Assembly (NCBI RefSeq): GCF_014648815.1
Contig: NZ_BMRV01000009.1
Location: 62,001-126,000 of the forward strand
DNA: 64,000 nucleotides
Origin: Streptomyces flaveolus
GTDB lineage: Bacteria; Actinomycetota; Actinomycetes; Streptomycetales; Streptomycetaceae
Direction of reading: 5' to 3'
The notes under the pieces are model-generated. The model saw only the letters and a list, made by a program, of their open reading frames with translations. It had not been told where the DNA came from and ran no database searches. A program made the position numbers and the translations under genes. Shown in pieces: positions 32,338 to 40,488 of the stretch. How positions within the stretch are numbered: position 1 is the first letter of the stretch; every line of letters starts with the position of its first letter.

Positions 32338-34461
32338 GTGACCGCCGATACGTCCGTGCCGTCCACTGCGCTGCTGGCAGGAGCAGACCGGGACGGATCC
32401 AACTACACCGCGCGGCACCTGCTCGTCCTCGAGGGGCTCGAGGCCGTGCGCAAGCGTCCGGGCATGTACATCGGATCGACCGACAGCCGTGGCCTGATGC
32501 ACTGCCTCTGGGAGATCATCGACAACTCCGTCGACGAGGCCCTCGGAGGTTACTGCGACCACATCGAGGTGATCCTCCACGACGACGCCTCGGTCGAGGT
32601 CCGGGACAACGGCCGGGGCATCCCGGTCGACGTCGAGCCCAAGACCGGCCTGTCCGGCGTCGAGGTCGTCATGACCAAGCTGCACGCCGGCGGCAAGTTC
32701 GGCGGCGGCTCGTACGCCGCCTCGGGCGGCCTGCACGGCGTCGGCGCGTCCGTGGTGAACGCCCTGTCCGCCCGCCTCGACATCGAGGTGGACCGCGGCG
32801 GGAACACCCACGCCATCAGCTTCCGGCGCGGCGTCCCGGGTGCCTTCGCGGGCGCGGGCCCGGACGCCAAGTTCGAGGCCAAGAGCGGACTGCGCAAGGC
32901 CAAGAAGATTCCCAAGAACCGCACCGGCACGCGCGTGCGGTACTGGGCCGACCGGCAGATCTTCCTCAAGGACGCCAAGCTCTCCCTGGAGACGCTGCAC
33001 CAGCGCGCCCGCCAGACCGCGTTCCTGGTGCCCGGACTGACCATCGTCGTCCGTGACGAGTTCGGCCTCGGCGACGGCGGCAGCAAGGGCGAGGAGTCCT
33101 TCCGCTTCGACGGCGGCATCAGCGAGTTCTGCGAGTTCCTGGCCAGTGACCGGCCCGTCTGTGACGTCCTCCGCTTCAGCGGGCAGGGCAGCTTCAAGGA
33201 GACCGTCCCGGTCCTCGACGAGTACGGGCAGATGACGCCCACCGAGGTCACCCGCGAGCTGGGCGTCGACGTAGCGATGCGCTGGGGCACCGGGTACGAC
33301 ACCACGCTCAGGTCGTTCGTCAACATCATCGCCACGCCCAAGGGCGGCACCCACGTCGCCGGCTTCGAGCAGGCGGTCGCCAAGACGATGAACGAGGTGC
33401 TGCGCGCCAAGAAGATGTTGCGCGTCGCCGAGGACGACATCGTCAAGGACGACGCCCTGGAAGGCCTGACGGCGGTCGTCACGGTCCGTCTCGCCGAGCC
33501 GCAGTTCGAGGGCCAGACCAAGGAGGTCCTCGGCACCTCGGCGGCCCGGCGCATCGTGAACAACGTGATCAGCAAGGAACTCAAGGCGTTCCTGACCTCG
33601 ACCAAGCGTGACGCCGCCCAGCAGGCCCGTGTGGTCATGGAGAAGGCCGTCGCCGCGGCCCGCACGCGCATCGCCGCCCGCCAGCACAAGGACGCCCAGC
33701 GCCGCAAGACGGCCCTGGAGTCCTCCTCGCTGCCCGCGAAGCTCGCCGACTGCCGCAGCGACGACGTCGACCGCAGCGAGCTGTTCATCGTCGAGGGCGA
33801 CTCCGCGCTGGGTACGGCCAAGCTCGCCCGGAACTCCGAGTTCCAGGCGCTGCTGCCGATCCGCGGCAAGATCCTCAACGTCCAGAAGTCGTCCGTGACG
33901 GACATGCTGAAGAACGCCGAGTGCGGCGCGATCATCCAGGTCATAGGAGCCGGGTCGGGCCGTACCTTCGACATCGACACGGCCCGTTACGGCAAGATCA
34001 TCATGATGACCGACGCCGATGTGGACGGCTCCCACATCCGGACGCTGCTCCTGACCCTGTTCCACCGCTACATGCGGCCCATGGTCGAGGCCGGCCGGGT
34101 CTTCGCCGCGGTGCCGCCCCTGCACCGCATCGAGCTCACCCAGCCGAAGAAGGGCCAGGACAAGTACGTCTACACGTACTCGGACCGCGAGCTGCGCGAC
34201 AAGCTCATGGAGTTCCAGACCAAGGGCATCCGCTACAAGGACTCCATCCAGCGGTACAAGGGCCTCGGCGAGATGGACGCCGACCAGCTGGCCGAGACCA
34301 CCATGGACCCGCGCCGCCGTACTCTGCGCCGGATCAACCTCACCGATCTGGAATCCGCCGAGCAGGTCTTCGATCTGCTGATGGGCAACGACGTCGCTCC
34401 CCGCAAGGAGTTCATCTCCAACTCGGCGGCGACCCTGGACCGGTCGCGCATCGACGCCTAG
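32338..34461 (+). CDS. parE: type II topoisomerase subunit B (ParE/GyrB family, topo IV-like)
   Basis: A 707-residue protein with an N-terminal GHKL ATPase (Tyr-Ile-Gly-Ser, Asn-Ser-Val-Asp-Glu-Ala, Asp-Asn-Gly-Arg-Gly-Ile-Pro-Val), a transducer, and a C-terminal TOPRIM domain (Glu-Gly-Asp-Ser-Ala-Leu-Gly and Thr-Asp-Ala-Asp-Val-Asp-Gly-Ser-His). The TOPRIM start Ala-Leu-Gly-Thr-Ala-Lys departs from the usual Ala-Gly-Gly-Ser-Ala-Lys of gyrase, as in actinobacterial ParE. The GTG at 32338 follows GAGGAGC. With parC about 11 kb away it should form the decatenating topoisomerase needed for chromosome separation. It is not the gyrB near oriC. Confidence 0.93.
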   Translation: MTADTSVPSTALLAGADRDGSNYTARHLLVLEGLEAVRKRPGMYIGSTDSRGLMHCLWEIIDNSVDEALGGYCDHIEVILHDDASVEVRDNGRGIPVDVEPKTGLSGVEVVMTKLHAGGKFGGGSYAASGGLHGVGASVVNALSARLDIEVDRGGNTHAISFRRGVPGAFAGAGPDAKFEAKSGLRKAKKIPKNRTGTRVRYWADRQIFLKDAKLSLETLHQRARQTAFLVPGLTIVVRDEFGLGDGGSKGEESFRFDGGISEFCEFLASDRPVCDVLRFSGQGSFKETVPVLDEYGQMTPTEVTRELGVDVAMRWGTGYDTTLRSFVNIIATPKGGTHVAGFEQAVAKTMNEVLRAKKMLRVAEDDIVKDDALEGLTAVVTVRLAEPQFEGQTKEVLGTSAARRIVNNVISKELKAFLTSTKRDAAQQARVVMEKAVAAARTRIAARQHKDAQRRKTALESSSLPAKLADCRSDDVDRSELFIVEGDSALGTAKLARNSEFQALLPIRGKILNVQKSSVTDMLKNAECGAIIQVIGAGSGRTFDIDTARYGKIIMMTDADVDGSHIRTLLLTLFHRYMRPMVEAGRVFAAVPPLHRIELTQPKKGQDKYVYTYSDRELRDKLMEFQTKGIRYKDSIQRYKGLGEMDADQLAETTMDPRRRTLRRINLTDLESAEQVFDLLMGNDVAPRKEFISNSAATLDRSRIDA

Positions 34462-34476
34462 CGGTAACCCCACCCG

Positions 34477-34519
34477 CCCGGCCCCGGGCCCCGTCTCCTG
34501 GACGGGGCCCGGGGCCGGG
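34477..34519. terminator. strong hairpin downstream of parE
   Basis: A perfect 19-bp GC-only-rich stem begins CCCGGCCCCGGGCC and closes a 5-base TCCTG loop. Confidence 0.88.
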
Positions 34520-34598
34520 CCGTGAGCTGTGCGGTGGGCGGGGCGCCGCCCGCAGAGGCGGTCTTGGAGTTCCTCTACCCGTGCGTGGAGGCCGGTGC

Positions 34599-34697
34599 CA
34601 CATCAACAACCTGTTCGCCAAGACGGGAATCAAGGACCGCGCCCAGGCGGTGCGTTGCGCGTACGGGAAGGGGATCGTGCGGCCACCAGCGGGGTGA
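34599..34697 (+). pseudogene. remnant of a LuxR-type helix-turn-helix
   Basis: The frame from 34599 reads His-Ile-Asn-Asn-Leu-Phe-Ala-Lys-Thr-Gly-Ile-Lys-Asp-Arg-Ala-Gln-Ala-Val and ends Gly-Ile-Val-Arg-Pro-Pro before a TGA. This is the recognition helix and C-terminal end of a NarL/LuxR response regulator. Upstream in the same frame no receiver or first HTH helix is seen; the frame runs back into the parE hairpin and parE. It is therefore a decayed fragment of a lost regulator gene, possibly of a system once paired with the neighbouring transporter. Confidence 0.7.
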
Positions 34698-34766
34698 GTC
34701 ACCTGATGGGGTGAAGTGCGTGGGGAAGAAGAGTCGGGGATCTTCCCGTTCTGTCCATCCTTGGGC

Positions 34767-35330
34767 ATGCAGTCAAGCAACGATCGCCCCCGCGGTGCCG
34801 GGGTCGGTCCCGAGGTCGCGGTCGACCACCGCGAGGGCCGGGACCGGGCCTTTCCCGAGGCGTCCGCGAGCCCGAGGTACGACGACCCCTGGTACGACGC
34901 CCTCGCCTCGGGGTGGGGCGAGTCGGAGGGCGCGGGAGTTCCCGTGGCTGCGGTGCCCCCGATGCGCCCGGAAGCGGCGGGGCGGGCTCCCCGGGACGCG
35001 GCCGACGTGTACCTGGAGGTGCAGCGCAGCGCGGCCTTCCAGGAGGTCCGCAGCCGGTACCGGCGGTTCGTGGTGCCGGCGGTCGTCGCCTTCTTCGCGT
35101 GGTACGTCGCCTATGTGGTGACCGCCACGGCGGCGCCCGGGCTGATGGCCCGTCCCGTGGCCGGGGCCGTGAACGTGGCGATGCTGGCGGGGCTCGGGCA
35201 GTTCCTCACGACGTTCCTGCTCACCTGGGCGTACGCCCGGCACGCTCGGCTGCGCAGGGACCGCGCCGCGCTCGAACTGCGCTGGGACACCCAGGAACTG
35301 ACCCGAGGCGTCCGAGGCGGTACCTCATGA
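34767..35330 (+). CDS. DUF485 membrane protein
   Basis: A 187-residue protein if ATG 34767 is used; a GTG at 34716 is in frame. The first 95 residues are hydrophilic. The DUF485 region has Phe-Gln-Glu-Val-Arg-Ser-Arg-Tyr-Arg-Arg-Phe-Val then two membrane helices (about 110-130 and 145-168), with Tyr-Ala-Arg at the end. DUF485 proteins accompany acetate/pyruvate-type sodium-solute symporters as small partners. Its TGA overlaps the ATG of the symporter gene (ATGA), so the two are translationally coupled. Confidence 0.85.
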   Translation: MQSSNDRPRGAGVGPEVAVDHREGRDRAFPEASASPRYDDPWYDALASGWGESEGAGVPVAAVPPMRPEAAGRAPRDAADVYLEVQRSAAFQEVRSRYRRFVVPAVVAFFAWYVAYVVTATAAPGLMARPVAGAVNVAMLAGLGQFLTTFLLTWAYARHARLRRDRAALELRWDTQELTRGVRGGTS

Positions 35331-36919
35331 CGGGCGACCACCAGACGCTTGCCCTGCTGCTGTTCAGTACCTTCGTCGCCGTCACCCTGGGGATCACGAC
35401 GTGGGTGAGCCGTCACCGGCAGGGATCGGCGGAGGAGTTCTACGCTGGGGGCCGTCTCTTCTCCCCGATGGAGAACGGTTTTGCCATCGCGGGCGACTAC
35501 ATGTCCGCCGCTTCGTTCCTCGGCATCTCCGGCCTCATCGCGCTGTACGGGTACGACGGCATGCTGTACTCCGTGGGCTTTCTGGTCGCCTGGCTCGTCG
35601 TGCTGTTCCTGGTCGCCGAACTCGTGCGCAACTGCGGCAGGTTCACCCTCGCGGACGTCGTGGCCGCGCGCATGAGGGAACGGCCGGTGCGGATCGCGGC
35701 GGGCACCTCCTCGGTCACCGTGTCCGTGCTGTACCTGGTGGCGCAGATGGTGGGCGCGGGCAGCCTGGTCGCGCTGCTGCTCGGGGGCACGGGCGACGCG
35801 GCGCGGACCTGGACCGTCATCGGCGTCGGCGCCCTGATGGTGATCTACGTGTCGTTGGGCGGGATGCGGGCCACCACCTGGATCCAGATCGTGAAGGCGG
35901 TGCTGCTGCTCGGCGGCACCGTGGCGCTGACCGCGCTCGTCCTGGTGCGCTTCCACGGCGACGTCGACCGGCTGCTGCGCGCGGCGGCCGAGCGCAGCGG
36001 CCACGGCGACGCGTTCCTGGCGCCCGGACTGGCGTACGGCGGTGACTGGACCTCCCGCCTCGACTTCATCAGCCTCGGACTCGCCCTGGTACTGGGCACG
36101 GCCGGGCTGCCGCACATCCTGTCCCGCTTCTACACCGTGCCCACCGCCCGCGCGGCGCGGCGGTCGGTGGTCTGGTCGATCGGCCTCATCGGCGGCTTCT
36201 ACCTGATGACGATCGTGCTCGGCTTCGGTGCCGCTGCCGTCGTCGGGCCGGACGCCGTACGCGCGTCGAACGCGGCGGGGAACACCGCGGTGCCGCTGCT
36301 GGCGCTCGACCTCGGCGGCGGCGCGGACTCCACCGGTGGCACGGTCCTGTTCGCGATCGTGGCTGCCGTCGCCTTCGCCACCATCCTCGCGGTGGTCGCC
36401 GGCATCACCCTGGCCTCCTCGGCCTCCGTGGCCCACGACCTGTACGCGTCCCTGCGGCGCCGTGGTGCCGAGCCGCGCAGTGAGGTCGCCGTGGCGCGCG
36501 TCGCCGCCGTCGGCATCGGTGCGGTCGCGATCGCTCTCGGCCTGCTCGCCCGCGACCTCAACGTCGCCTTCCTGGTGGGGCTCGCCTTCGCCGTCGCCGC
36601 GTCAGCCAATCTGCCGGTGCTGCTCTACGCACTGTTCTGGCGCCGCTTCACCACACGCGGCGCCGTGTGGGCGGTCTACGGCGGGCTGATCCCAGCCGTG
36701 GTGCTGGTGCTGCTGTCGCCGGTGGTGTCGGGCAGCCCACAGTCGCTGTTCCCGGGCGCCGACTTCCAGTACTTCCCGCTGCAGAACCCCGGCCTCGTCT
36801 CGATCCCGCTGGGCTTCGTCGCGGGCTGGCTCGGCACGGTCACCTCGACGGAGATCCCCGACGAGGCCCGGCACGCCGAGACCGAAGTGCGGTCGCTGAC
36901 CGGGGCGGGGGCCGTGTAG
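35327..36919 (+). CDS. sodium/solute symporter, cation-acetate (ActP) type
   Basis: A 530-residue membrane protein of the SSS family with about 13 helices. Phe-Tyr-Ala-Gly-Gly-Arg and Asn-Gly-Phe-Ala-Ile-Ala-Gly-Asp-Tyr-Met-Ser-Ala-Ala-Ser-Phe-Leu-Gly near the N-terminus are typical of ActP/MctC monocarboxylate transporters. Transport of acetate, pyruvate or propionate with sodium or protons is likely. It is coupled to the DUF485 gene and converges on a CitB-type regulator. Citrate synthase genes nearby fit use of the imported acid. Confidence 0.9.
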   Translation: MTGDHQTLALLLFSTFVAVTLGITTWVSRHRQGSAEEFYAGGRLFSPMENGFAIAGDYMSAASFLGISGLIALYGYDGMLYSVGFLVAWLVVLFLVAELVRNCGRFTLADVVAARMRERPVRIAAGTSSVTVSVLYLVAQMVGAGSLVALLLGGTGDAARTWTVIGVGALMVIYVSLGGMRATTWIQIVKAVLLLGGTVALTALVLVRFHGDVDRLLRAAAERSGHGDAFLAPGLAYGGDWTSRLDFISLGLALVLGTAGLPHILSRFYTVPTARAARRSVVWSIGLIGGFYLMTIVLGFGAAAVVGPDAVRASNAAGNTAVPLLALDLGGGADSTGGTVLFAIVAAVAFATILAVVAGITLASSASVAHDLYASLRRRGAEPRSEVAVARVAAVGIGAVAIALGLLARDLNVAFLVGLAFAVAASANLPVLLYALFWRRFTTRGAVWAVYGGLIPAVVLVLLSPVVSGSPQSLFPGADFQYFPLQNPGLVSIPLGFVAGWLGTVTSTEIPDEARHAETEVRSLTGAGAV

Positions 36920-36959
36920 GCCGAAGACGGCCACGTCCGCCCACGGCCTGCCCGGCACC

Positions 36960-37640
36960 TCAGGCGCGGGTGGCCCACTCGTAACGGTGCTCCGGACGGC
37001 CCGCGTCGCCGTACTTGAGGGTCAGCCGGGCCCGTCCCGTGCGCTCCAGGAGCTTCAGATAGCGCTGGGCGGTCTGGCGGCTCACCCCGGTCCGCTCCGC
37101 GATCTCCTGGGCGGACAGCGGCCCGCCGGCGTTCATCAGGCACTGGCGCACCAGCTCTGCGGTGGTGGGGGAGTGGCCCTTGGGCAGCCCCGGCTCCGAC
37201 GGCGCCGACAGGGCGCCGAAGATGCGGTCCACCTCCGCCTGCTCGGCCTCACCCCCGCCGTCGAGGGTGCGGCGCAGCTCCGCGTAGGCCTCCAGCTTTG
37301 CGCGCAGGCCCGCGAAGGCGAACGGCTTGACGAGGTACTGCAGGGCGCCCTGGCGCATCGCCGCCTGGACGGTCGATACGTCCCGCGCCGCCGTCACCAT
37401 GATGACGTCGGTCTGGTGACCGCGTCGCCGCATCTCCTGGACGACCTCCAGGCCGGTCCGGTCGGGCAGGTAGTGGTCCAGCAGGATCAGGTCCAGGCGG
37501 GACAGGGACTCCACCCGGTGCAGCGCCTCCGCCGCGGTGTGCGCCTCGCCGGCCACGTGGAAGCCCGGCACCTTCTCGACGTAGGCGGCGTTGACCTGCG
37601 CGACCCGCGTGTCGTCGTCCACGACCAGGACCTCGATCAT
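36960..37640 (-). CDS. CitB/DcuR-type response regulator
   Basis: A 226-residue regulator. The receiver domain has Asp-Asp-Asp at 8-10, the phospho-acceptor Asp in Leu-Leu-Asp-His-Tyr-Leu-Pro near 55 and Lys in Val-Lys-Pro-Phe near 107. The C-terminal HTH (Leu-Ser-Ala-Gln-Glu-Ile-Ala-Glu-Arg-Thr-Gly-Val-Ser-Arg-Gln-Thr-Ala) is the winged type of the CitB/DpiA group. Its ATG overlaps the stop of the kinase gene by four bases, so the pair is one operon. The likely targets are the nearby symporter and citrate synthase genes. Confidence 0.93.
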   Translation of the reverse strand: MIEVLVVDDDTRVAQVNAAYVEKVPGFHVAGEAHTAAEALHRVESLSRLDLILLDHYLPDRTGLEVVQEMRRRGHQTDVIMVTAARDVSTVQAAMRQGALQYLVKPFAFAGLRAKLEAYAELRRTLDGGGEAEQAEVDRIFGALSAPSEPGLPKGHSPTTAELVRQCLMNAGGPLSAQEIAERTGVSRQTAQRYLKLLERTGRARLTLKYGDAGRPEHRYEWATRA

Positions 37641-39373
37641 CGGGACTCCTCCTCGGCAGCGGTGTTCACGGGGGTGGTGTTCACGGCGGCGGTGCTGTCG
37701 GGACCGGTGCCGTCGGGGCCCGGACGCGCCGGGGCGGTGAGTGCGGGCTCCGGGTCCGCCTCGGTCAGTGCCTCGGGCAGGACGACGACGAACTCCGCGC
37801 CCCCACCGTGCGCCGCGCGGACGGTGGCACCGCCCCCCTGCCGCTCCGCGAGCCTGCGCACCAGGGACAGCCCGATGCCGCGCCGCCGGTGCGCCGGCGG
37901 TTCCTTGGTGGACCATCCCTCGGTGAACACCAGCTCCCGGTGTTCCTGCGGGACGCCCGGGCCCGTGTCGCGCACGGTGAGCGTGACGGCACGGCCCTCC
38001 GCGCACAGTTCGACCTCCACGCGCGCGTGCGGTGCGCCCGCCACGGCGTCCAGCGCGTTGTCGACCAGGTTGCCGACGACCGTGACGAGTCCCCTCGGGT
38101 CGACCAGGCGGTCCGGCAGCCGTGTCCGGTCCGACACCCACAGGGCGACCTGGCGTTCGGCCGCGACGGTCGCCTTGCCGACCAGCAGGGCGGCGAGCAG
38201 CGGGTCCCCGATCCGTTCGGTGATCTGCTCCGCGGTGGCCCGGTGGTCGCCGACCACCTCGCCGACGAAGTCCACGGCGTCGTCGTACATCTCCAGTTCG
38301 AGCAGTCCCAGCAGCGTGTGCATGCGGTTGGCGTGCTCGTGGTCCTGGGCGCGCAGGGCGTCGATCAGACCGCGCGTCGAGTCCAGCTCCCGGCCGAGCT
38401 GCTCCAGCTCCGTGCGGTCGCGCAGGGTGGCGACGGCGCCACCGTCGTCGGTGGGCATCCGGTTGGCGACCAGGACCCGCTGGCCTCGCACGGTCAGCAG
38501 GTCGGTGCCGGTCACCCGCCCGGCCAGGACATCGGCGGTCCGGCCGGCGCCGAGCGCCTCGTCGGGGGAGCGTCCGACGGCCTCCGAGCCGATGCCCAGC
38601 AGACGCTGTGCCTCGTCGTTGAGGAGCCGGACCCGGCCGCCCCGGTCCAGGGCGACGACGCCCTCCCTGATGCCGTGCAGCATGGCCTCGCGCTCGGCGA
38701 GCAGCCCCGCGATGTCCGAGAAGGCCAGGTCCCGGGTCTGCCGCTGGACCCGGCGCGCGATGAGCCAGGCGGCCAGCGCGCCGACGGCCAGGGCGCCTCC
38801 GGCGTAGGCGAGCAGCCCGGGAATGGCGTGGATCAGCCGGGCCCGGACGCTGTCGTACGCGATGCCCACCGAGACCGCCCCGACGATCTCGCCGTCGCTG
38901 TCGCGCAGGGGGACCTTGCCGCGCGCGGAACGGCCCAGGGTGCCGTCGTCGATCTCCATGACCTCACGGCCGGCCAGGGCCTGCCCGGGGTCGGTGGAGA
39001 CGACCGAGCCGATCCGTGCCGGGTCGGTGTGCGACCAGCGCACTCCCTGCCGGTCCATCACGACGACGTACTCCGCCTTGGTCGCCTCGCGGATCCGCTC
39101 CGTCTCCCGCTGTACCGGGCCGCCCGGCGTCGGCGGGGTGCCGCGCAGGTCCCGGACGATCTGCGGCTGTTGCGCGGTGGTCTGCGCGATCGCGAGGGCC
39201 CGGCGCATCGCCTGGTCGTCCAGCTGGTCACCGAGCGGTGCCAGGAACAGCCCGGTCGCGAGCACCGCGACTCCCGCGGCGATCGCCAGCTGCATCAGCA
39301 GCACCTGGGAGAACACCCGCCGCGGCAGGCCGAGGCGCAGGCGGCGAACGGGGGGAGTGGAGCTCATACCCAT
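37637..39373 (-). CDS. CitA/DcuS-type sensor histidine kinase
   Basis: A 578-residue kinase from ATG 39373 (ATG 39367 also possible). A first membrane helix at about 25-45 and a second near 190-210 bracket an extracytoplasmic sensor domain of the sCache/PASp kind that binds carboxylates in CitA and DcuS. A cytoplasmic PAS follows, then the phospho-acceptor segment Gln-Asp-His-Glu-His-Ala-Asn-Arg-Met-His and a HATPase with Asn-Leu-Val-Asp-Asn-Ala-Leu-Asp-Ala and Asp-Thr-Gly-Pro-Gly-Val. It should sense citrate or a C4-dicarboxylate and signal to the overlapping regulator gene. Confidence 0.92.
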   Translation of the reverse strand: MGMSSTPPVRRLRLGLPRRVFSQVLLMQLAIAAGVAVLATGLFLAPLGDQLDDQAMRRALAIAQTTAQQPQIVRDLRGTPPTPGGPVQRETERIREATKAEYVVVMDRQGVRWSHTDPARIGSVVSTDPGQALAGREVMEIDDGTLGRSARGKVPLRDSDGEIVGAVSVGIAYDSVRARLIHAIPGLLAYAGGALAVGALAAWLIARRVQRQTRDLAFSDIAGLLAEREAMLHGIREGVVALDRGGRVRLLNDEAQRLLGIGSEAVGRSPDEALGAGRTADVLAGRVTGTDLLTVRGQRVLVANRMPTDDGGAVATLRDRTELEQLGRELDSTRGLIDALRAQDHEHANRMHTLLGLLELEMYDDAVDFVGEVVGDHRATAEQITERIGDPLLAALLVGKATVAAERQVALWVSDRTRLPDRLVDPRGLVTVVGNLVDNALDAVAGAPHARVEVELCAEGRAVTLTVRDTGPGVPQEHRELVFTEGWSTKEPPAHRRRGIGLSLVRRLAERQGGGATVRAAHGGGAEFVVVLPEALTEADPEPALTAPARPGPDGTGPDSTAAVNTTPVNTAAEEESR

Positions 39374-39492
39374 GACGGTACGTGGGGGCCGGGGCATGCC
39401 GAAGCCGGGTGTGGTGCGGATCTCGCGCACGGGGCCTGGCGAGGCTTCCCGGGTGAGCGCACGACCGGACGGTTCGGCGTCCGGCCGCGGCC

Positions 39493-40434
39493 TCAGCTCG
39501 CCAGCGCCGTCACCGTCAGCTCACGGACCGCCGTGACCTCCATCCGGGCGGGCGAGCCGAGCACCGAGGTCGCACAGCTCTCGGGGCGGGCCGGCAGCGA
39601 CGTGCCCTGGGCGACGGTGACCCGCCAGTGCCGCCCGTCGGCGTGGGCCACGGTCACCTCCCAGCGCGGGGCGCAGCCGTCGGTGCGGACGACGCTCAGC
39701 ACCTGCGCGGCGTCCTCGCCCAGCGCCGAGCGCACGGCCAGTTCGGCCGCCTGGCCGGGACGGTCCCACGCGGAGTTCCCGCGGCAGTTGTCCACCACGA
39801 CCCGGCCGTCCCGGACGCCGTACAGGATGTCCTGGACGTCGTCGGCCCGGACCCTGCCGTACGCGTATCCGTACGGCAGGACGAGCATGGTCGGTGAGAA
39901 GCGGTGTCCGCCGAGGTGGGTGACCTCCCAGACGCCCTCGAGCCCGGAGGCGGCGAGCTCGGCCGCCAGGGGACGGCCGAGGAGGGCGCAGCAGCGGTCG
40001 CGCTTTCCGTTGGTGCAGACGAGGACGAGCGGATCGCCGGTGTGGGGACCGCCCGTGAGCGCCGCGTCGAAGGAGCCGCGGTCGCCCCTGCCGAGCGCGG
40101 CGAAGTCGAGGTCGAGCAGCCGGCGGGGGTCCGAGAGGACGGCGCCGTGCACCCACGCGTTCCCCGGCGTGGTGTGGGCCGCGTACACCCGGCGGTCCGC
40201 CGGGGTGTGGCGGTCCGCGTGGCGGCCGGGGCGGCGGATCAGCGCGATGCGCACGCCGGTCCCCTTCGCGGCCGCCTCCAGGGCGCGGCCCAGGGCGGGA
40301 TCCAGGTGGCTGGAGGTGAGCGCCTTCGCGCCCCAGGGACCCGGCTGCTCCAGTAGCAGCCAGGTCCTCGCGACCGGTGCCGTCCCCGAAACGGGCTCGT
40401 CGAGGTCTCGGGAGACGGTTGAGCACGTACTCAC
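39493..40434 (-). CDS. sucrase/ferredoxin-like thioredoxin-fold protein
   Basis: A 313-residue protein from GTG 40434. The family signature Cys-Thr-Asn-Gly-Lys-Arg-Asp-Arg-Cys-Cys-Ala at about 135-145, followed by Thr-His-Leu-Gly-Gly-His-Arg-Phe-Ser-Pro-Thr, belongs to the sucraseferredoxin group, whose thioredoxin-like fold resembles 2Fe-2S ferredoxins. Function is poorly known; iron or redox chemistry is plausible. A perfect iron-box core abuts the start codon and its TAGGCT doubles as the likely -10, so expression should be DmdR1/IdeR-controlled and the mRNA leaderless. Confidence 0.85.
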   Translation of the reverse strand: MSTCSTVSRDLDEPVSGTAPVARTWLLLEQPGPWGAKALTSSHLDPALGRALEAAAKGTGVRIALIRRPGRHADRHTPADRRVYAAHTTPGNAWVHGAVLSDPRRLLDLDFAALGRGDRGSFDAALTGGPHTGDPLVLVCTNGKRDRCCALLGRPLAAELAASGLEGVWEVTHLGGHRFSPTMLVLPYGYAYGRVRADDVQDILYGVRDGRVVVDNCRGNSAWDRPGQAAELAVRSALGEDAAQVLSVVRTDGCAPRWEVTVAHADGRHWRVTVAQGTSLPARPESCATSVLGSPARMEVTAVRELTVTALAS

Positions 40435-40453
40435 AGAGGTGAGCCTAACCTGA
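40435..40453 (-). promoter_or_regulatory. iron box (DmdR1/IdeR operator) at the sucrase/ferredoxin-like gene
   Basis: Read on the minus strand the site is TCAGGTTAGGCTCACCTCT. Its central 15 bases are AGGTTAGGCTCACCT, identical to the core of the actinobacterial iron box. It ends one base before the GTG and contains TAGGCT, a good Streptomyces -10, seven bases from the start codon. Confidence 0.92.
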
Positions 40454-40488
40454 GTTGGCTCGCAATGACTTCCAGCCGCGCTCGGGAG

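Noticed and set aside
32293..34473. 726-residue open frame antisense to parE
   Set aside because: Shadow of parE; low-complexity Val/Asp/Gly/Leu composition and no recognisable domain.
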